Shown in pieces: positions 1 through 13,500 of a stretch of 64,000 bases of DNA. The notes below the pieces were generated by a model. It did no database searches. It was not told the DNA's origin and saw only the letters and a list, made by a program, of their open reading frames with translations. Location of the stretch: positions 434,001-498,000 of the forward strand of contig WBMZ01010920.1 in the NCBI GenBank assembly GCA_013400975.1, written 5' to 3'. The first letter of the stretch is position 1; each line of letters begins with the position of its first letter. The position numbers and the translations under genes are program-made. The stretch is from Atrichornis clamosus. Lineage: Eukaryota > Chordata > Aves > Passeriformes > Menuridae.

Positions 1-620
1 CTTTCACAGTTTCTCCTGGCAAGTGTTCCTGCTTCCACTGTCTTGGTGTCCTTCACTGAACTCTCAGTGTTTAACAGTGTCTTCCTTGTAGTGCGGAGAC
101 CCGTATTGGGCACTGTGTTTGTGGCCTCACAAGGGTGAAGTTCCTTCCGTGGATCCTGCCTCTGCCCTGTTCCTACAGTCCACGTTGCTGTTAACTTCTT
201 TGCTTCCAGGGAACCCTATGGGACCATGCTTAGCCCTGGTACCTAGCAGGACCCTCAAAGATTTTCCTGCACAGTGACTTCCTGTGCCCAGCCTGTGCCC
301 TTGCAGTGGTTTTTCCATCCTAAGTGAGAAGTTTTAACTTTATTCTTATTGACCTTAAGGTTTTGCTGTCTCACTTGTCCAGCATATCTTGGATGCTTTT
401 GAATGGCAGTGGAGACCTAGAGCAACGTCATCTGCAAATTTGATGGGAATGCACTCTGATCCCCCAGAAAGGTACTGAATAGGACAGCCCCAGGACAAAG
501 CCCTGTGGTACTGCACTTGTTACCAAGATTCAGGTGGAGAATATCCCATTAATCACCACCCTCTGAGCATGATTATACAATATATTTTTTTTAGCTGATC
601 TGGCTGTCCACCTATTCAGA
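1..620 (-). mobile_element. CR1 non-LTR retrotransposon fragment, reverse-transcriptase region, antisense
   Basis: Read on the minus strand, this is a decayed piece of the CR1 ORF2 reverse-transcriptase domain. The catalytic box is visible: the complement of 427-438 reads F-A-D-D, the CR1 version of the YXDD box. The preceding minus-strand segment (about 440-600) matches the CR1 stretch that normally encodes a conserved NDL-type motif ahead of FADD. The block near 90-145 matches the CR1 region further downstream in ORF2. The reading frame is broken by stops and indels throughout, so no protein is made. The left end is cut by the window edge, and the right boundary near 620 is approximate. Family assignment rests on recognition, not on a search. 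Confidence 0.8.
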
Positions 621-3208
621 CTGTAAAAGCAGAAATTGGAAATAGGAATATTGCAGGATACACTGTCAAATCACCTTCTTCTCCTTTATTTTCCCAGAAA
701 TCATAGCATGTATTTCCCAAGACAAAACCAGAAAAGATTTTGACTATTTCTAATAACATTATTTTACACAGTTCAAAATGTTTCTGCCTTTAAATTTCGT
801 GGGACACTGGCAAGTTTTACACACTGAATTGAAACCAAACTAATACTCCTCTAAAAGAAAAATTCTGAATTTTGAACAGACATACTTAATAGTGGTGCCT
901 TTGCTGGTCTGTGGCATACTTCTTATTGCCCAGGTAAGACTTGCTGGGGTAACTTCATTTCTTTCTAAAAATGCCTCATCAACACAACCCAGCCTGTAAC
1001 ATTACTCGAACTGGAGTTTTACTCATATCAATGAACAACTTGATTAATTTTATTGTTCTAACTTTTCATTTCTGAATTACTGTCATTCTCAGTAAGATTG
1101 GGCACATCCAGGCTCTGACCACTAATTTCCTTTGCATTATAGATGAGGCAATAAATGGTGGAACTATAAAGTGTTTAGGAGGTTACTCCCCTTACTTGCC
1201 TTTCCATGTATTTATTTACCATATTACAGTGGTATGGCAGACTCTCCCTCGCTCATGTGCCTTACATGACTGTGTGATAAGACAAAATTGCTGTTTAGTA
1301 ACTCTGCTGAGACATGGTGTCTTTACAGAGCCAAGGCCTTTGTTTTGAAGGGTCAAACAGAAACACGTAAGTCCTTACAAGATATGTAGTTGAGGCTGGT
1401 GCTCTTAAAAGCCCTTAGTCAGATGAACAGTGGTTTATGACATGGAGCAATGATTATCAACATTACTAAAACTTTTTCTCAAGCATCTGAAAGACTTTAA
1501 ATACATATAAAATAATAGAGACTTCAGGGTAAATTGATCTCTGTTTTAAAAACTGTGAACTAGGTGAATGTGTTAGCTATTCAGTAAAAAGAGGAAGAGT
1601 TGAACTAGTTGTATACAGCTGAAGGTGAGGCCATGTCCACCCATAACAAAATGTGTGAAATTGTTAAACCAAACACTCATGGGAAAAGCAAAGCAAATAC
1701 ACTCCATGCATGTACTGAACTTCAGGGCTGCCTTGGGGCAGGTACTGGACCAAGAACTTTACCATTGTCCACTTTCACTTAAGCCTGTTTTTTGCTTCTT
1801 CGTTTCACCCGTCACTAAATATCTAAATAAACTTTGGGCGTAAGAATGCAGGCAAAGGAGCAGCTCAGAGAAAGCTGTTTGCAGAATTAGAATCAGTAAA
1901 AGTACATAAGTGGAGTATTGGTGTTATTTAGCCTTGCTGAGGGCCAGAGCTGGATGACAGCTCAGCAGTAGCTTTGCTGGATCTCTCTGAGGACACGGGC
2001 CCCTCTACCCTCTGCGCCTGGTACTCCTTCCCATGCAAGTTCAGGGATATGTGGCACTGTGCACTGTATGGGTATTGATTTAGTAGGTTGTGGGAGCTGT
2101 TGTTTATCACTGGCCACTGCTTGCCTCTTGTTTGTAATTCACAGGTGACTGAGTTGATTGTTGGGTGAACTCTTTATTTCTCTGACAGATCTTGGTTCTA
2201 CAAAGGTCAAGGCATAGTCTTTTTATAAGCTCATATCACATTTCCTGCATTGGATAAAAGCAAGTTGTACAATGATTGAAATGCTGATTTATCATCAAGT
2301 CATTTAGTTTTTGAAGATACTTTCTGGTTATTTAGTTCCTCCAAGTCAATAAATGGATCCTGCTGGGCAACAAAATTATCCCCACCCCTCCGGCATTCTT
2401 ATCTGGGAAAAATAGTATATGTTTGACTCCTATTATAGTTCAGGCTATTTACTTACTATGTTCATGGGGCATCAAGAACACCTGAGTCCTGTACAAGTCC
2501 AGTGCTTAAAAATTTAATGCTGTCTCTCTGTGTGTTAAGGATAAATTTGATGAAAGCCCTGGTGAGGTCTGCTTATCAGTTCCAGTGCATCTGCAAGGGG
2601 ATTTTACTCTTAGAATGTAACTTTGCATGGTGGTAATATGCTCTGTTTATTTCTCATATTCCTCTTGTAATTTCCTTCCTAACAATGTTTACTTCCTTCT
2701 GAAGCTAATGGCTTTGGAGCATTTTCTGAAAATGTGAAATCTTATTCCTTTGTCAGGAGCATTTCTTTTATAATGGATAAGCTTTGTTTATCCATTGCTT
2801 CAAATAATATTTTTTTCAGTTTTATCTGTTTGGACTATATTTTCTATTTATTAAACCAGACCCTTAAATTAATGTAAGTCATTTGGTACTTAGATTAATC
2901 AATTTCTTCAGTTCCTACCAATTCAAAATTGTCTGGAAAATCTTGCTTTCGCTTCCCACCTAATGACAAATATGCTGAGGGTTGGCAATGCCACACTGAG
3001 TAAAGGAAAAGAAAAACAGGAAAATATTTTCCTACCGGAATTACGAGTCACTAATTTCTCCCTGGGAATTAAGCTTTACAGGGATGATTTTTCTTCTGTT
3101 TAGATTAAGCTGAGTGAAACTCTGTTTCTTAAATGTTTAAGAACTTTTGCCTCCTGGAAAATAATAAGAAAATATTTACTTCATAGATATGCCTCACAGA
3201 CTTTCGGT

Positions 3209-3280
3209 AGAAAAGAGGAAAAAGAAAGAATAGGAAAAGGGAAAAGGAAAGGGACAAAAAAAAACAAAAAGAAGAAAAAT
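3209..3280 (+). repeat. Polypurine low-complexity tract
   Basis: About 70 bases made almost entirely of A and G on the plus strand, interrupted by a few C or T. It is AAAAGG-like and not a clean tandem repeat. Tracts of this kind can form triplex DNA in principle, but there is no mirror symmetry strong enough to argue for that here. Confidence 0.8.
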
Positions 3281-6200
3281 ATTTCCAAAAACCATATGCA
3301 AAGCAGTTAATGGTTTACTTAACATAGGAAAATACTGACCCCCAGAAAAGCCTGAAATCTTGTGATTAGTGATCTAATCATCTTGGAAAATAAAAGATGT
3401 CTATTTGACCTATTTTGAGCCTATGAGTAATTGAGCTTAGTTGTCTGGCCTTCTGTACCAGTGACACATAAAGATATCTTTGTGAATGTGACAGGACTTC
3501 AACTTCCTTTAAAACTAAACAACATTTTTTTTTGACGAAGGGCTTAACCAGATGGACTGTTTGGGACACCTAGGCTTCTTGCCATTATGTGAGTTACAGC
3601 TAAGTCTAGAGGCTATATACAAACAAGTAAAGGTGTGGAGTTTTAGAAACAACTTTCTCCCAGCACTCCCTGTGGAAACACAGGTTAAATGACTCAGGCT
3701 CTGCCTGATGGACCACAGACCCAAAACTGTAGGCTGTGTTTCTAGCAGATAAGAGAGGTGGATTAGAAACTTTTCCACCAGCATCACAGAAAGACTGTAC
3801 ACCAGCTATGTAATGCTTTTATGGCTTTTTCTACAACTTCAGAGCTGCTTTATGTCACAGTGTGAGGCAAGAGCATCAGAGCTCAGGCCCATCCTGACAA
3901 TGACTATTCATTTAACATTAAGAAAGGTCCTATTCATATTTCATGGTGTTCTGGCATAGTATACTTGCTGAAATAACTGGCAGTGATCCAGATAAGCAAG
4001 ACCAAGAATGACTGTCATCTATCATTCTTTATAACCCCATGTCACTTTTACATTGCTTTGAGGATGTAGGCCTGGCTAAGAAATTTAATGAATGTGATCA
4101 AGTGTTTTGGTTTTTTTTCAGAAATTAGTGATTGTACTTGAGTTGCTTCCTGTTTTGAATATTCATTCTGTTTTCTTTTTAGTACCTAATTTAGGGGTCC
4201 AGTTAGGAAACTGTCTCCTCTGAACATCCTTTATGACCTATGGAAAGAAAAGTGGATGTCTCATTCTGGATTAGTTCCATGTAACTAGGGCAGCTTAATT
4301 GCTGGGTTTTCCATCTTTTGAACAGAGAGAGTGAGAGCTAAGCTCTGCCTTCATCACACTCTCTCCCTCTGGAGGTGTTAATCTCCTGCTACTGAAGGAC
4401 AAAAGGACCTGGAAGGGACTAGCCTCTGAAGAAAGGCATCACAACTTGATTTTCCTTAATTTAGTTGACGTGATTAAATCTGATCATGTGTGAGTTTTAT
4501 TTTCGTTTGGACTTTAAATACAACCTTCCTTTATTTATTCTGAACTGGTTCACTGGGAAAATATTATGGTTATTTGCTGCTTGGAATGCGATGCTTTCCT
4601 AAAGCCTCTCAGCCAAGGACTCCACACATTTACCTATGCCTATAACAGAGGTTTAAAGATAGGGGTCAGAGTGTCTCTGACTGAGAAACCCTGAGAGTGA
4701 CACCCTGAACAGGAGTCCCGGTCACAATCAAAGATTAAAATACAGCAGAGAGCTAAGTGAGGAGGATCATGACTTCTCTGTCACTGCTAGAAATTGCTGC
4801 TCTTCACATAGATTGTCTTTGTCACAGACTATTTTTGAAGTGCAATAGGAATGTACATACAATTGGATGCAATTACCTCAGAAGTCAGGTACTTAACAAA
4901 TATCTGCCTTGGGAAGGTACTCTGAGACTTGTCTGTTTGCGAAGAGAAGCTAGACCCTAATTCTCTCCATGCTTGCACATACACTCATATACATCTAGGT
5001 TAACACTCCAGTCCTTTTCATAAATATTCCAGGCCATTTTAACAGCTTAGGCTGTTGATGCATCCATCTTTATAGTCCCATTAAAATCCTAATACTCAAC
5101 ATCCAGGCTTGGTAGACTGAAATTCCCAAAAAAGACATGAATTTTGGTACAGAGTCTTCGTTTCCACTTGCAGCAAATACAAATCAGACAAATTCTTCAC
5201 TGTCATGGTACATGGAGACATATTCAGGAAAGAAACCATGTGGCTACATAGTTTCTGCTCTCATCAGATTCCCATCAGTGGTTTCCATATTATGTCATGC
5301 TCATGGGCAGCCTCCATCCTTCAGTCTGCTCTGTCCACCCAACTTATCCCAGCTCTGTTTCACTTTCAGGGACAAACATGGAAGGAATGTTAAATGGATG
5401 TTGTAAGTGATGTCATCTTCCTTTATATCTGTGAAAACATTTATTCTCAACAGGTCAATTCAAATATATTTCCTTCAAGATCAAGGAATACCTTCATGTT
5501 TCAGGCACAGAAGCATTCATCACTTCAAGAGCTGTCCAGAAAGGGAGATGATTGTACTGCCTTGGAAGAATTTTCAGCATGCAGCATATTCCCTTCAAGT
5601 CTATCTTTCTACCTCTGTCGCTGCCTCTGGCTCTATCTCTTCAATTCTCTCAAGAAATTATATAGAAATGCATATGTATATTTACCAATGGGTAATTAAA
5701 AGAAGGTTCTAGTTTAGCTGTTGCATCACCAAAATATTTTCGGGTTTTTTTCTTAACTATGTTATGCATTTTGAAACTAAGGTTTTTTTGTTTTCAAAAA
5801 CATTAAACCAGATATTTGAAGACTTTTTGTTGGGGATTTCTTTAACTAGTGATTTATCAAGTCCGTCTATTTCCTTAAAAAATATTGCATTCAATGAAAT
5901 TACATTTTTCAACAAGGAAAATTTTTTTCAAAATATCACCAGTAGTTCTACAGGTTTTTTCAAGAAAATGCTGTAGTATGCCCTGCTAGGGCAGTTGTGA
6001 TGCATCCTCGTAAGTCTTCCAGAATTTCTGTGTGACTACAAATGTGATATGAATAGCAATTCCTACTGCACCAGTATGAGAGGAGCTGAGATTGCAGCCC
6101 AGCTACTGACATTGAAAATAACACCTTTTGATCAAGATCTTCTTTCTTGTATAAATAGTGAGTTGTATTTTTGAGTTTTGTTGTTTGCTCACTGAGACAA

Positions 6201-9056
6201 GAGGCTGTTGCATCACTCTGTGGTCTACAAATGGAAGAAAGCTATTTCTTCACATACATGCTGTAAACGCATTAGAGTTGTTTTTTATAGATGAAAAATA
6301 TCATGTGCCCACTTTCACATTGCTGTAATTGCTTTATAAATATGATAATAAAAAATAATTTTTAGATCAAATGAGGAAAATACCTCTCTTTCCTCTGCTT
6401 TCTGGTACAAACTGGAAGTAAGGAAGAAAAATTACAGCCTTGCCTTTCCTTCTGTTTTTCTTCTCTGCGAATTACAGTTTTATTTTACAGTCTTGGGCTC
6501 TGTCAGGTTTTTCCTAAGGCTTATTGCAGACCTTCTACTTTCCTTCCTTTAACTTTTACCTATCTTAATATTCAGGCAAAATTTTGGCTTGTTTGGTAAT
6601 TTATCATGCATAACTTAAAGACACCATTCAATCAGCACAAAGATCAAGTATCCTGTTGGAGAGGACAATATCTCTTATAAAGGATACATGGTCATGCAAA
6701 CATACTCTGTGAAACAAATGTTTGGGGTGACAGACAGAGTGAAAGAGGTGTACAGCCTTTCAGACATGCCCCTGAAGAGTAGATCTTCAGTGTACACTGA
6801 ACTAATTCTCTACCTCTAAGTTTTCAGAAAAAGGCAAAAAATATGATTAAATCTATTGCAATTGGAGGCTTGAACTCGTTCTCTGAACAGAAGGGGAAAA
6901 GGAAACACACTGAGTTCTTTTTTTATAGGAAGTGAACTGCTTTGCAGAAGTAATCAAGCTGAGAGCTGTGTGATTCAAAGGCAATTTTAGTCGCTCATAT
7001 GGAGTACCCTCTGTAGTGACTGAGAGATAGTGAAGAATGAACCTCTTAATGTGTGGTCATGAGGAGCAAAGTACACACAGGATATAAATGTTAACAGTAT
7101 CCAACTCATTAAGGAATCAGTTTATCAAAAAAATGAACTCTTTGCTTGCTATGTGCTGAGGTAAACTGAGAATAAAAGGAATGTAGAATCCTAAATAACT
7201 TCTGGGCATTTTAATACTTTTTGATGATAAAAATATATTTTATTCATAGTAAAGACAAGGGTAGTAGCTTTTGTCTACCTTCTTCCATCGTAAATCTTAG
7301 GTCAATGAAGTTACACTGCTATAAATGTGGTAAAATCAAGAGCAACTCTCTCCTTACATTTTCACCTGACATATTTATTAAAATCTAGATTTCAAGTTTC
7401 AGAAGTCAGGTGCTTTATGAGTGCTGAATCTAATTTCCTGCACATCCTCAACTGTGTGAGTCCTAAGATCCTCATAGTGTACCTGGCTTTTTTTAACACC
7501 TGATAGTTAAAAGGAGGAAAAGGAAAACCACATCTAAATAAGTCTGGATAGAGAGGAATAAGCATCCTGAGGTGGGGACTAATTCATAGCAATTTAAACC
7601 CACACATTTGGACTGGTTATTGCTTCTGTCTGAATATTCGTGTGTCTATAGCCGCATTTTACCTGAGAAGGTAAAAGGTAGAGAAGGAGTGAATGCACTA
7701 CATTTGTTCATTTTACTGTTTAGACACTGATATTCCTGAATTGTATTTTGATTTTAAACTGTTTTGATAAGTTTTTAAATTACTTTATGCCTTCAACATG
7801 GTACTCAATCACTATGATTCCAATAAAAGATTAAAGAAAATCCTAAAAGTCAACCTCTATTATAATAAATACAAAATCATGATGTTAGGACGTATTTCAA
7901 TCAAAAACGAAGTCACAGCACAACATTTTTAGAAAAACAAAACATTCTGTGTTACAAATAAATTATTAATCAAAGACACTTTCCTTTTCTCTTTACCAGT
8001 GGAGCTTAACATAATAGATTGTAGGCATTGTTTTAAAAGGGAACCAAGAGCTGATCTAACATCATGCTATTAAATGTCACACTTTTTCTTGTAGGCTAAG
8101 GAGCCCAAAGAGCCTCAGCCATAAACCAGAGGTACTGAAATGTGTTCAACTCTGGGGACTTCAACACATTTTCAAATTACTACAGCATAGCAGTGTAACA
8201 TATACCAGGTTACAAGTACCTCTCCATATATGCACTATGGCAAGTGCATAGTAATGCAGTTTACCTTTAGCTTTTTAATTGTTAGGTTACCTAACTTGAG
8301 TGACCTCTATTTGTCATGGACTGAGTATGCACAGTGTCAGAGCTGCTCAGTAACGTGACAGACTGGGATGGATTAAGTTATAAATTCAGGCTTTAGAATA
8401 CTAAATTGCAAATCTACCTGTATTAGCTGGGAAAGGCATACGTATCCATGAAGATGTGTTTGTAAAGAAACTGGATCTTCTAAGTGTACTCATTTCCTTA
8501 GTACAGCCTTATCCTTTCAGGACATAAACAAAGGTACCAAAATATCAGAAGAAGCTTTATGCCTGAATTCCAGGTCTGATTTGCACTTCTGTTTTAAAAT
8601 TGGTGGATAAGCCTTTCTATGCTACAGAGTCCTGCCCTTCCTGTGGGATGATCAGCAAAGTTCTGCAACTGCCTTTTCCTGACAGTAATGGAAGATAATA
8701 AGGATGTTAGTAGAAGAGTCCCTGAAGTCATAAATAGCAAAAAGCACAGAAGCCTGAAAAGATGGCAACATAAGCAATTGAAAACAGTATGTGGTGTGAA
8801 CAGCCCACAAATGTCAGACTGTGCAACTTTGTGCTGAAAACAACGAAATTCAGAGTAGGAGAAAGCATTCATTCTGCAAATACCACATTTAGAAATACTA
8901 TCCAACAGCAGAAAACAAAAAATCACAGTCCGTTAAGAGGAAAAAAGTGCTCTTCTTGTCTGTGGTCTCAAGCACATTCATTTAGGTAGATACATTTTAT
9001 TGCAGTGATACTGACTTCTGCAGCAGTCCTTAAGCTAATATGGCCAGGTGTAAATT

Positions 9057-9076
9057 AAAAAAAAAAAAAAAAAAAA
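9057..9076 (+). repeat. Poly(A) tract, 20 A
   Basis: An uninterrupted run of 20 A. It could be a retroposed 3' tail or a simple mononucleotide repeat. I cannot identify a retroposed body in the sequence just upstream, so the simple-repeat reading is preferred. Confidence 0.9.
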
Positions 9077-9191
9077 GGAACTTTACTTCTTTTCAAAGTA
9101 ACAGCATTAGCATTCAGGAAGCAGAAGTCATTGGGTTTGATAATGCAAAGCCCAAGGGCACAGTCAAGCATAACATAACTCTAGACGTCAC

Positions 9192-9210
9192 AAAAAAAAA
9201 AAAAAAAAAA
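9192..9210 (+). repeat. Poly(A) tract, 19 A
   Basis: A second uninterrupted A run, about 115 bases downstream of the one at 9057. The intervening segment is not a recognisable transposable element. Confidence 0.9.
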
Positions 9211-9984
9211 TAATTTGAAAAAAATTATCTGGACATAGGAGATTCTTTTACCTCTCTGACTATCTGTTCACCAGTTAAAGCTGAGACAGCAGTATAGGGA
9301 CATCATATACTACAAGAATCATAGATATATTTTGTGATAAAACAGTGTTTCATTGGAAAATACGAATTGGTGGAGTATAAAATATTTCACGGAAAACCTC
9401 TTGAGCTTTCAGTGAGCAAACCTTCACTGAAAGCACAGGAAAGCTCCACATAATTCTGTCCAGATTCCTGGCATATTGTTCCTTGTGCAGCAGCTCTGGG
9501 ACACCTAACGTGCTAATGCTAAGCATACTGCCTGCATTCTTAACATTGCTGGCTCTACCTGATACATTTGGGGGAACAAACCTGATTCTGACAATAAACT
9601 CAGTTCCTGTCAGAGAACCTGGAAATGTCTGATTCACAGTTTAGAGTCAGCCTGCTTGCAGGTTTTCTTTCAAATTGTACCTCTGCACCCTGTGTGATGT
9701 ACACTTCCTGGAAGTGCAAGCTGGAGAGGATGATTTTCAGGACAGGCAGCCACTGCAAAAGACAGAAGCCCTGGGACTTGCAGCTGTACCCAGATCTCAA
9801 TTCTGGCCCTGTGGAAGGGAAGCCCTGGAAAGACTAATGAAGCAACAGAAATTTGAGGCAAACAGTTCCCAAGAGTTCGGTATTTAGGGCTAAGGCATTA
9901 ACTTTGGCAATATGACTGCATCCAGTGTGACAGTTCTGTGTGACAGAGGGCAGGCATCTCTGGAGAGCCGTGCAGCTAGTCCCC

Positions 9985-10566
9985 TGTGCTGGTTTTGGCT
10001 GGGATAGAGTTAATTTTCCTCACAGTAGCTAGTAAGGCGGCTGTTTTTTGGATTTCTGCTGGAAACAGTGTTGCTAACGCAGAGATGTTTCCTTACTGCT
10101 GAGAAGCACTTAGACAGAGCCGGGGCTGCTCCTCACCCCACCCCACCAGAGAGGAGGCTGGGTGTGCACAAGGTGTTGAGAGGGGTCACAGCAGGGACAG
10201 CTGACCTCAACTGACTGGCAGAATATTCCAGACCATATGGCATATTGATCAGCGACAAAAAGATGGAGGAAGAGGGATGAGAGAGGATTGTTGGGAGTTA
10301 AGTCATTTGTCTTCCTGAGTAGCACGTGATGGAGCCCTGCTTTCCTGGGGATGGTTGAACACCTGCCTGCCCACGGGAAGTGGTGGATTAATTACTTTTT
10401 TTTTGCCTTGCTTGCACATGCAGCTTTTGCCTTACCTATTAAACTGTCTTTATCTCAAGCCAGGAGTTTTCTCACTTTTACTCTTTGGATTCTCTCTGCC
10501 ATCCCATCAGGGGACAGTGAGTGAGCAGCTGCATGGGGCTGAGCTGCCTGTGGTTAAACCATGACA
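9985..10566 (+). mobile_element. Solo LTR of an endogenous retrovirus, passerine LTR5-like family
   Basis: A complete-looking 582-bp LTR. It starts TGTGCTGGTTTTGG and ends AACCATGACA, giving the expected TG...CA termini. Internal hallmarks of the family are a GAGTTAATTTTC block near 10008, a C/A-rich CACCCCACCCCACC block near 10135, and a 3' half with a GGAGCCCTGCTTTCC block near 10331. An ATTAAA polyadenylation signal variant lies at 10438-10443. The expected TATA box near 10240 is eroded to CATATTGATC. Flanks are TCCCC before and TTCCC after, a 5-bp target duplication with one mismatch. No internal retroviral genes or second LTR adjoin it, so it is a solo LTR left by recombination. The family name is from memory. 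Confidence 0.92.
10438..10443 (+). promoter_or_regulatory. Polyadenylation signal variant ATTAAA within the LTR
   Basis: ATTAAA sits about 125 bases before the LTR 3' end, where the R region of this LTR family carries its poly(A) signal. Whether it is still used cannot be told from sequence. Confidence 0.6.
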
Positions 10567-13500
10567 TTCCCTCACACTAGCATTTCTTTAACACCACATA
10601 TAGTTGCTCACCTCCAACTGCATTCTTCAGCAGAATAAGAAAATGTTTGAATTCTACGGAAAAGAAAAATAAAGCAAGTGGTTTTCCTGTCAGCTGCACT
10701 TGTCACACATTTTCTGTAAGGTAATAAGTGTTCTTACATCTCAGACTTCATCTAGCACACCTAGAAATATACTTCACAAAGGTATAATTCTTCTGTCAAA
10801 CAGAAGTTACAGGCATAGCTCTGTCTTTGTCTGGGTTTGTCTGTTGTGTGAATTTTGTGCTGAGGTTGATTAGTATAGAAACAGATCAGATTAAATTAAC
10901 TCAATCCTACTATACTGAACCAAAAGGGGTTTTATTCTCCTAAAACAATGTGTTACCTATCCTTCTTACAAGTTTAATATTACCTAACTTCATCTATTTA
11001 AAATAATGAGGCAGACTAAGTATAAACTTCTTTTCTAGGGTCCATCTACAGGTTATACTGCAAGCTTAGGCTAGCCAATTATTCTTTCAAAAATCTTAGG
11101 CTTATCCTTAAGAACAGTCTTGTTCTCTTTGTTTTAAAATTTAATCTCTCATGGAATATTCATGAATTCATTGGCCAGTCAAAAAGCAAAGCACTATGCA
11201 GTACTAAGCAGAAGAGGTCCACGTGGAGAAACCTGTCCCTGCTAAGCTCTGTCTAAGCCCTGATGTGTGCACTGCTGGGGAGCTTCATTGGTCGTCTGCA
11301 TTATTACTCTATCCTGGACTGAAAACAATTCCTGGAGAATTTTCTGCTGAACATAGAGCTGGATTTTCATGCTGTACCAGTTTGCTTTTTGAAGGTATTT
11401 CATTAATTTTTCTGTTGTTTCCTGTGCTATCACCTCTCTGCATCTTGTATCAATTATGACGATTCACAAGCAAAGCTCTGTGAAGTTCCAAGCAGTACAT
11501 GTGCTCTTACAAGAGATTTAGAGGAGGCTTTCTCTGATAGACTGCAGTTCCCTGTTGACACCTCTGAGATTTAAAGTTAGATAGAGATATAGCAAGTGAA
11601 TTATGAAAATGAATAGATTTGTTGAATAGCTTCCCTTTCATATCAAGGTATTTGTAATATTTACTTTTTGATTGGAATTCTGTTTCAGCATAATTTCCTG
11701 CAAAAGAACACATTCTTCAGCAAATGTTGTAGTCTGGGAATCTGAATATCAGTAAGAATTAAACAATGTATGATAAGGATCCCATTTGCCTTCATTTTAG
11801 GTGTTGTGGAAAAGTATTTAACACATAATAGAACAAAGCTCTTTATTTTCTTTAAGGGTTCATTATGGAGAACTACATTGTTCATCAGTTATGGCCAGTT
11901 CCATAGATCTAAGCATGGCACACAATCAGTAGATTGCACATGATAAAATGAAATATCGTTTTAGGCTATTTATACAATATTGCCTTTATGTAATGGAAAG
12001 GGACTTCTAAACTTTTGAAAGCTTTCCAAGAGCAGACAAATTATGTTTTCCTGGGATCAGGCAGAGTATCAGGAAACCTTGCAATCAATAATTCAATTTA
12101 CCATTTCTCAGAATTAATCCTTTTCTTAATGACTTTTTCCCCCTTGCACTGATGGAGTCTAGATAGTGCTGCAAGACTGCAAAGTCAAAGAAATATATTG
12201 TTTCCATGTTGGAAGTGGTAATGATGAAAATAATTCAGACTGACTGAAGACAGAGGCACTACTGCGAATTAGGGCAGTCCACGGCTATTATAATTATTCT
12301 TAAATACTTGATGTCAGGGGAGCAAGGCAGAGTATACCAGCAGTTAAATTTTCATACAGTGATTTAGTGATCTTTTGACAAGGCAGAAATGACAGATAAA
12401 ACAGATTTGTTGCCTCTGCATGAAATTACCGAGAATCCTTCAAGTTGAAGGTAAATCTACGTGCAAAGAAGTTTATAATCACGATCTTGATTTTGGTAAG
12501 ACAGAGTAGGAAGTGGGTGCTCTGCCACATTAGAACACTTCCAAGAAAATCTGTATAGTCCTTCCTTCCTTGGGATCTGCTTTTGGGCTCCTTGTGGCAC
12601 TGAGCACAGCGGTAACAAGCTCCGTATTACACATCTATAGATGATGGCGAGCACTGGGTGACAGCTGCTATGTAAACACGGATTAAGGGGCTGGTTTGTT
12701 GCATCCTTTGTAAGGATTTTTTAGGATCTTTAAAAAAGAAAAATACCATGGATCTGGACCATTGTTACCAAGAGTAACCAAAAAATAATATGAAACAAAG
12801 AGTTAAACTCTCAGAATGCTGCTTCTGTGAAGGCTCCTTGTGCCCCGTCCACAGAGCTAGATATATTTTTCAATTATTGGCAGTTTGGTCTCCAAAATTA
12901 ATTTTAGAATTATTTAAATTACTAGGACATTTATGAGAAAAAAGATTTTCAAATTTTGTAAATATACTTAATTTTTTTAAAAATAAGGTTCCAAACATCT
13001 AATTTTGACAGATGCAATGCAATATTTTAAGTTTGTTCTGAAATGTGATTTTTGAGTTTTAAATTGAAAGGAAACAATTTTTCAGTATTTCAGAGGCAAA
13101 TGAATCAACTTCAGACTGATCCAGCAGCAATTTATTTCAGTTTATTTCATAACTATGCAAATAATACATTTCCCTCTCAAAATGATATATAAACTGGATT
13201 TCATTTTAAGCAAATTCAATTCATTTTTTGTGATATTTCAGCTACTGGAGTTCTCAGGAATGTCTGCCGTGGCCCAGGGTACCCTCATTTTTCAAGGTTG
13301 CAGACCTGCAAAAAATTCTAAGTGAATTCCAGTGAAACACAGTCATGAGCTCAGCAGAAGTTAGTTGAAATATATTGTTTTGAATTAACTATATGTAGGA
13401 GGAAAACTCTCATTTCTTCATCTTTGGGACTACTCTTTGATACCAGTTTTTACAAGAGAGGGCTGCTTTTAAATTGTTCTCACTGTCAGCGAGGGAAAAG

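Larger units (their letters stand above)
625..9984. other. Non-coding AT-rich stretch, no gene recognised
   Basis: Open frames here are short (110 codons or fewer), overlap on both strands and show no recognisable domain. I see no repeat family I can name. Distinct local features are a polypurine run near 3209-3280 and two poly(A) tracts near 9057 and 9192, listed separately. The 9350-9890 stretch is slightly richer in G and C and carries overlapping open frames on both strands, but no protein family is recognisable in any of them. Confidence 0.6.

Noticed and set aside
9057..9210. A processed pseudogene ending at one of the two poly(A) tracts
   Set aside because: No recognisable coding sequence or target duplication is visible upstream of either tract.
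9350..9890. Overlapping frames on both strands suggesting an exon cluster
   Set aside because: None of the translations resembles a known family, and overlapping frames on both strands are expected in slightly GC-richer DNA.
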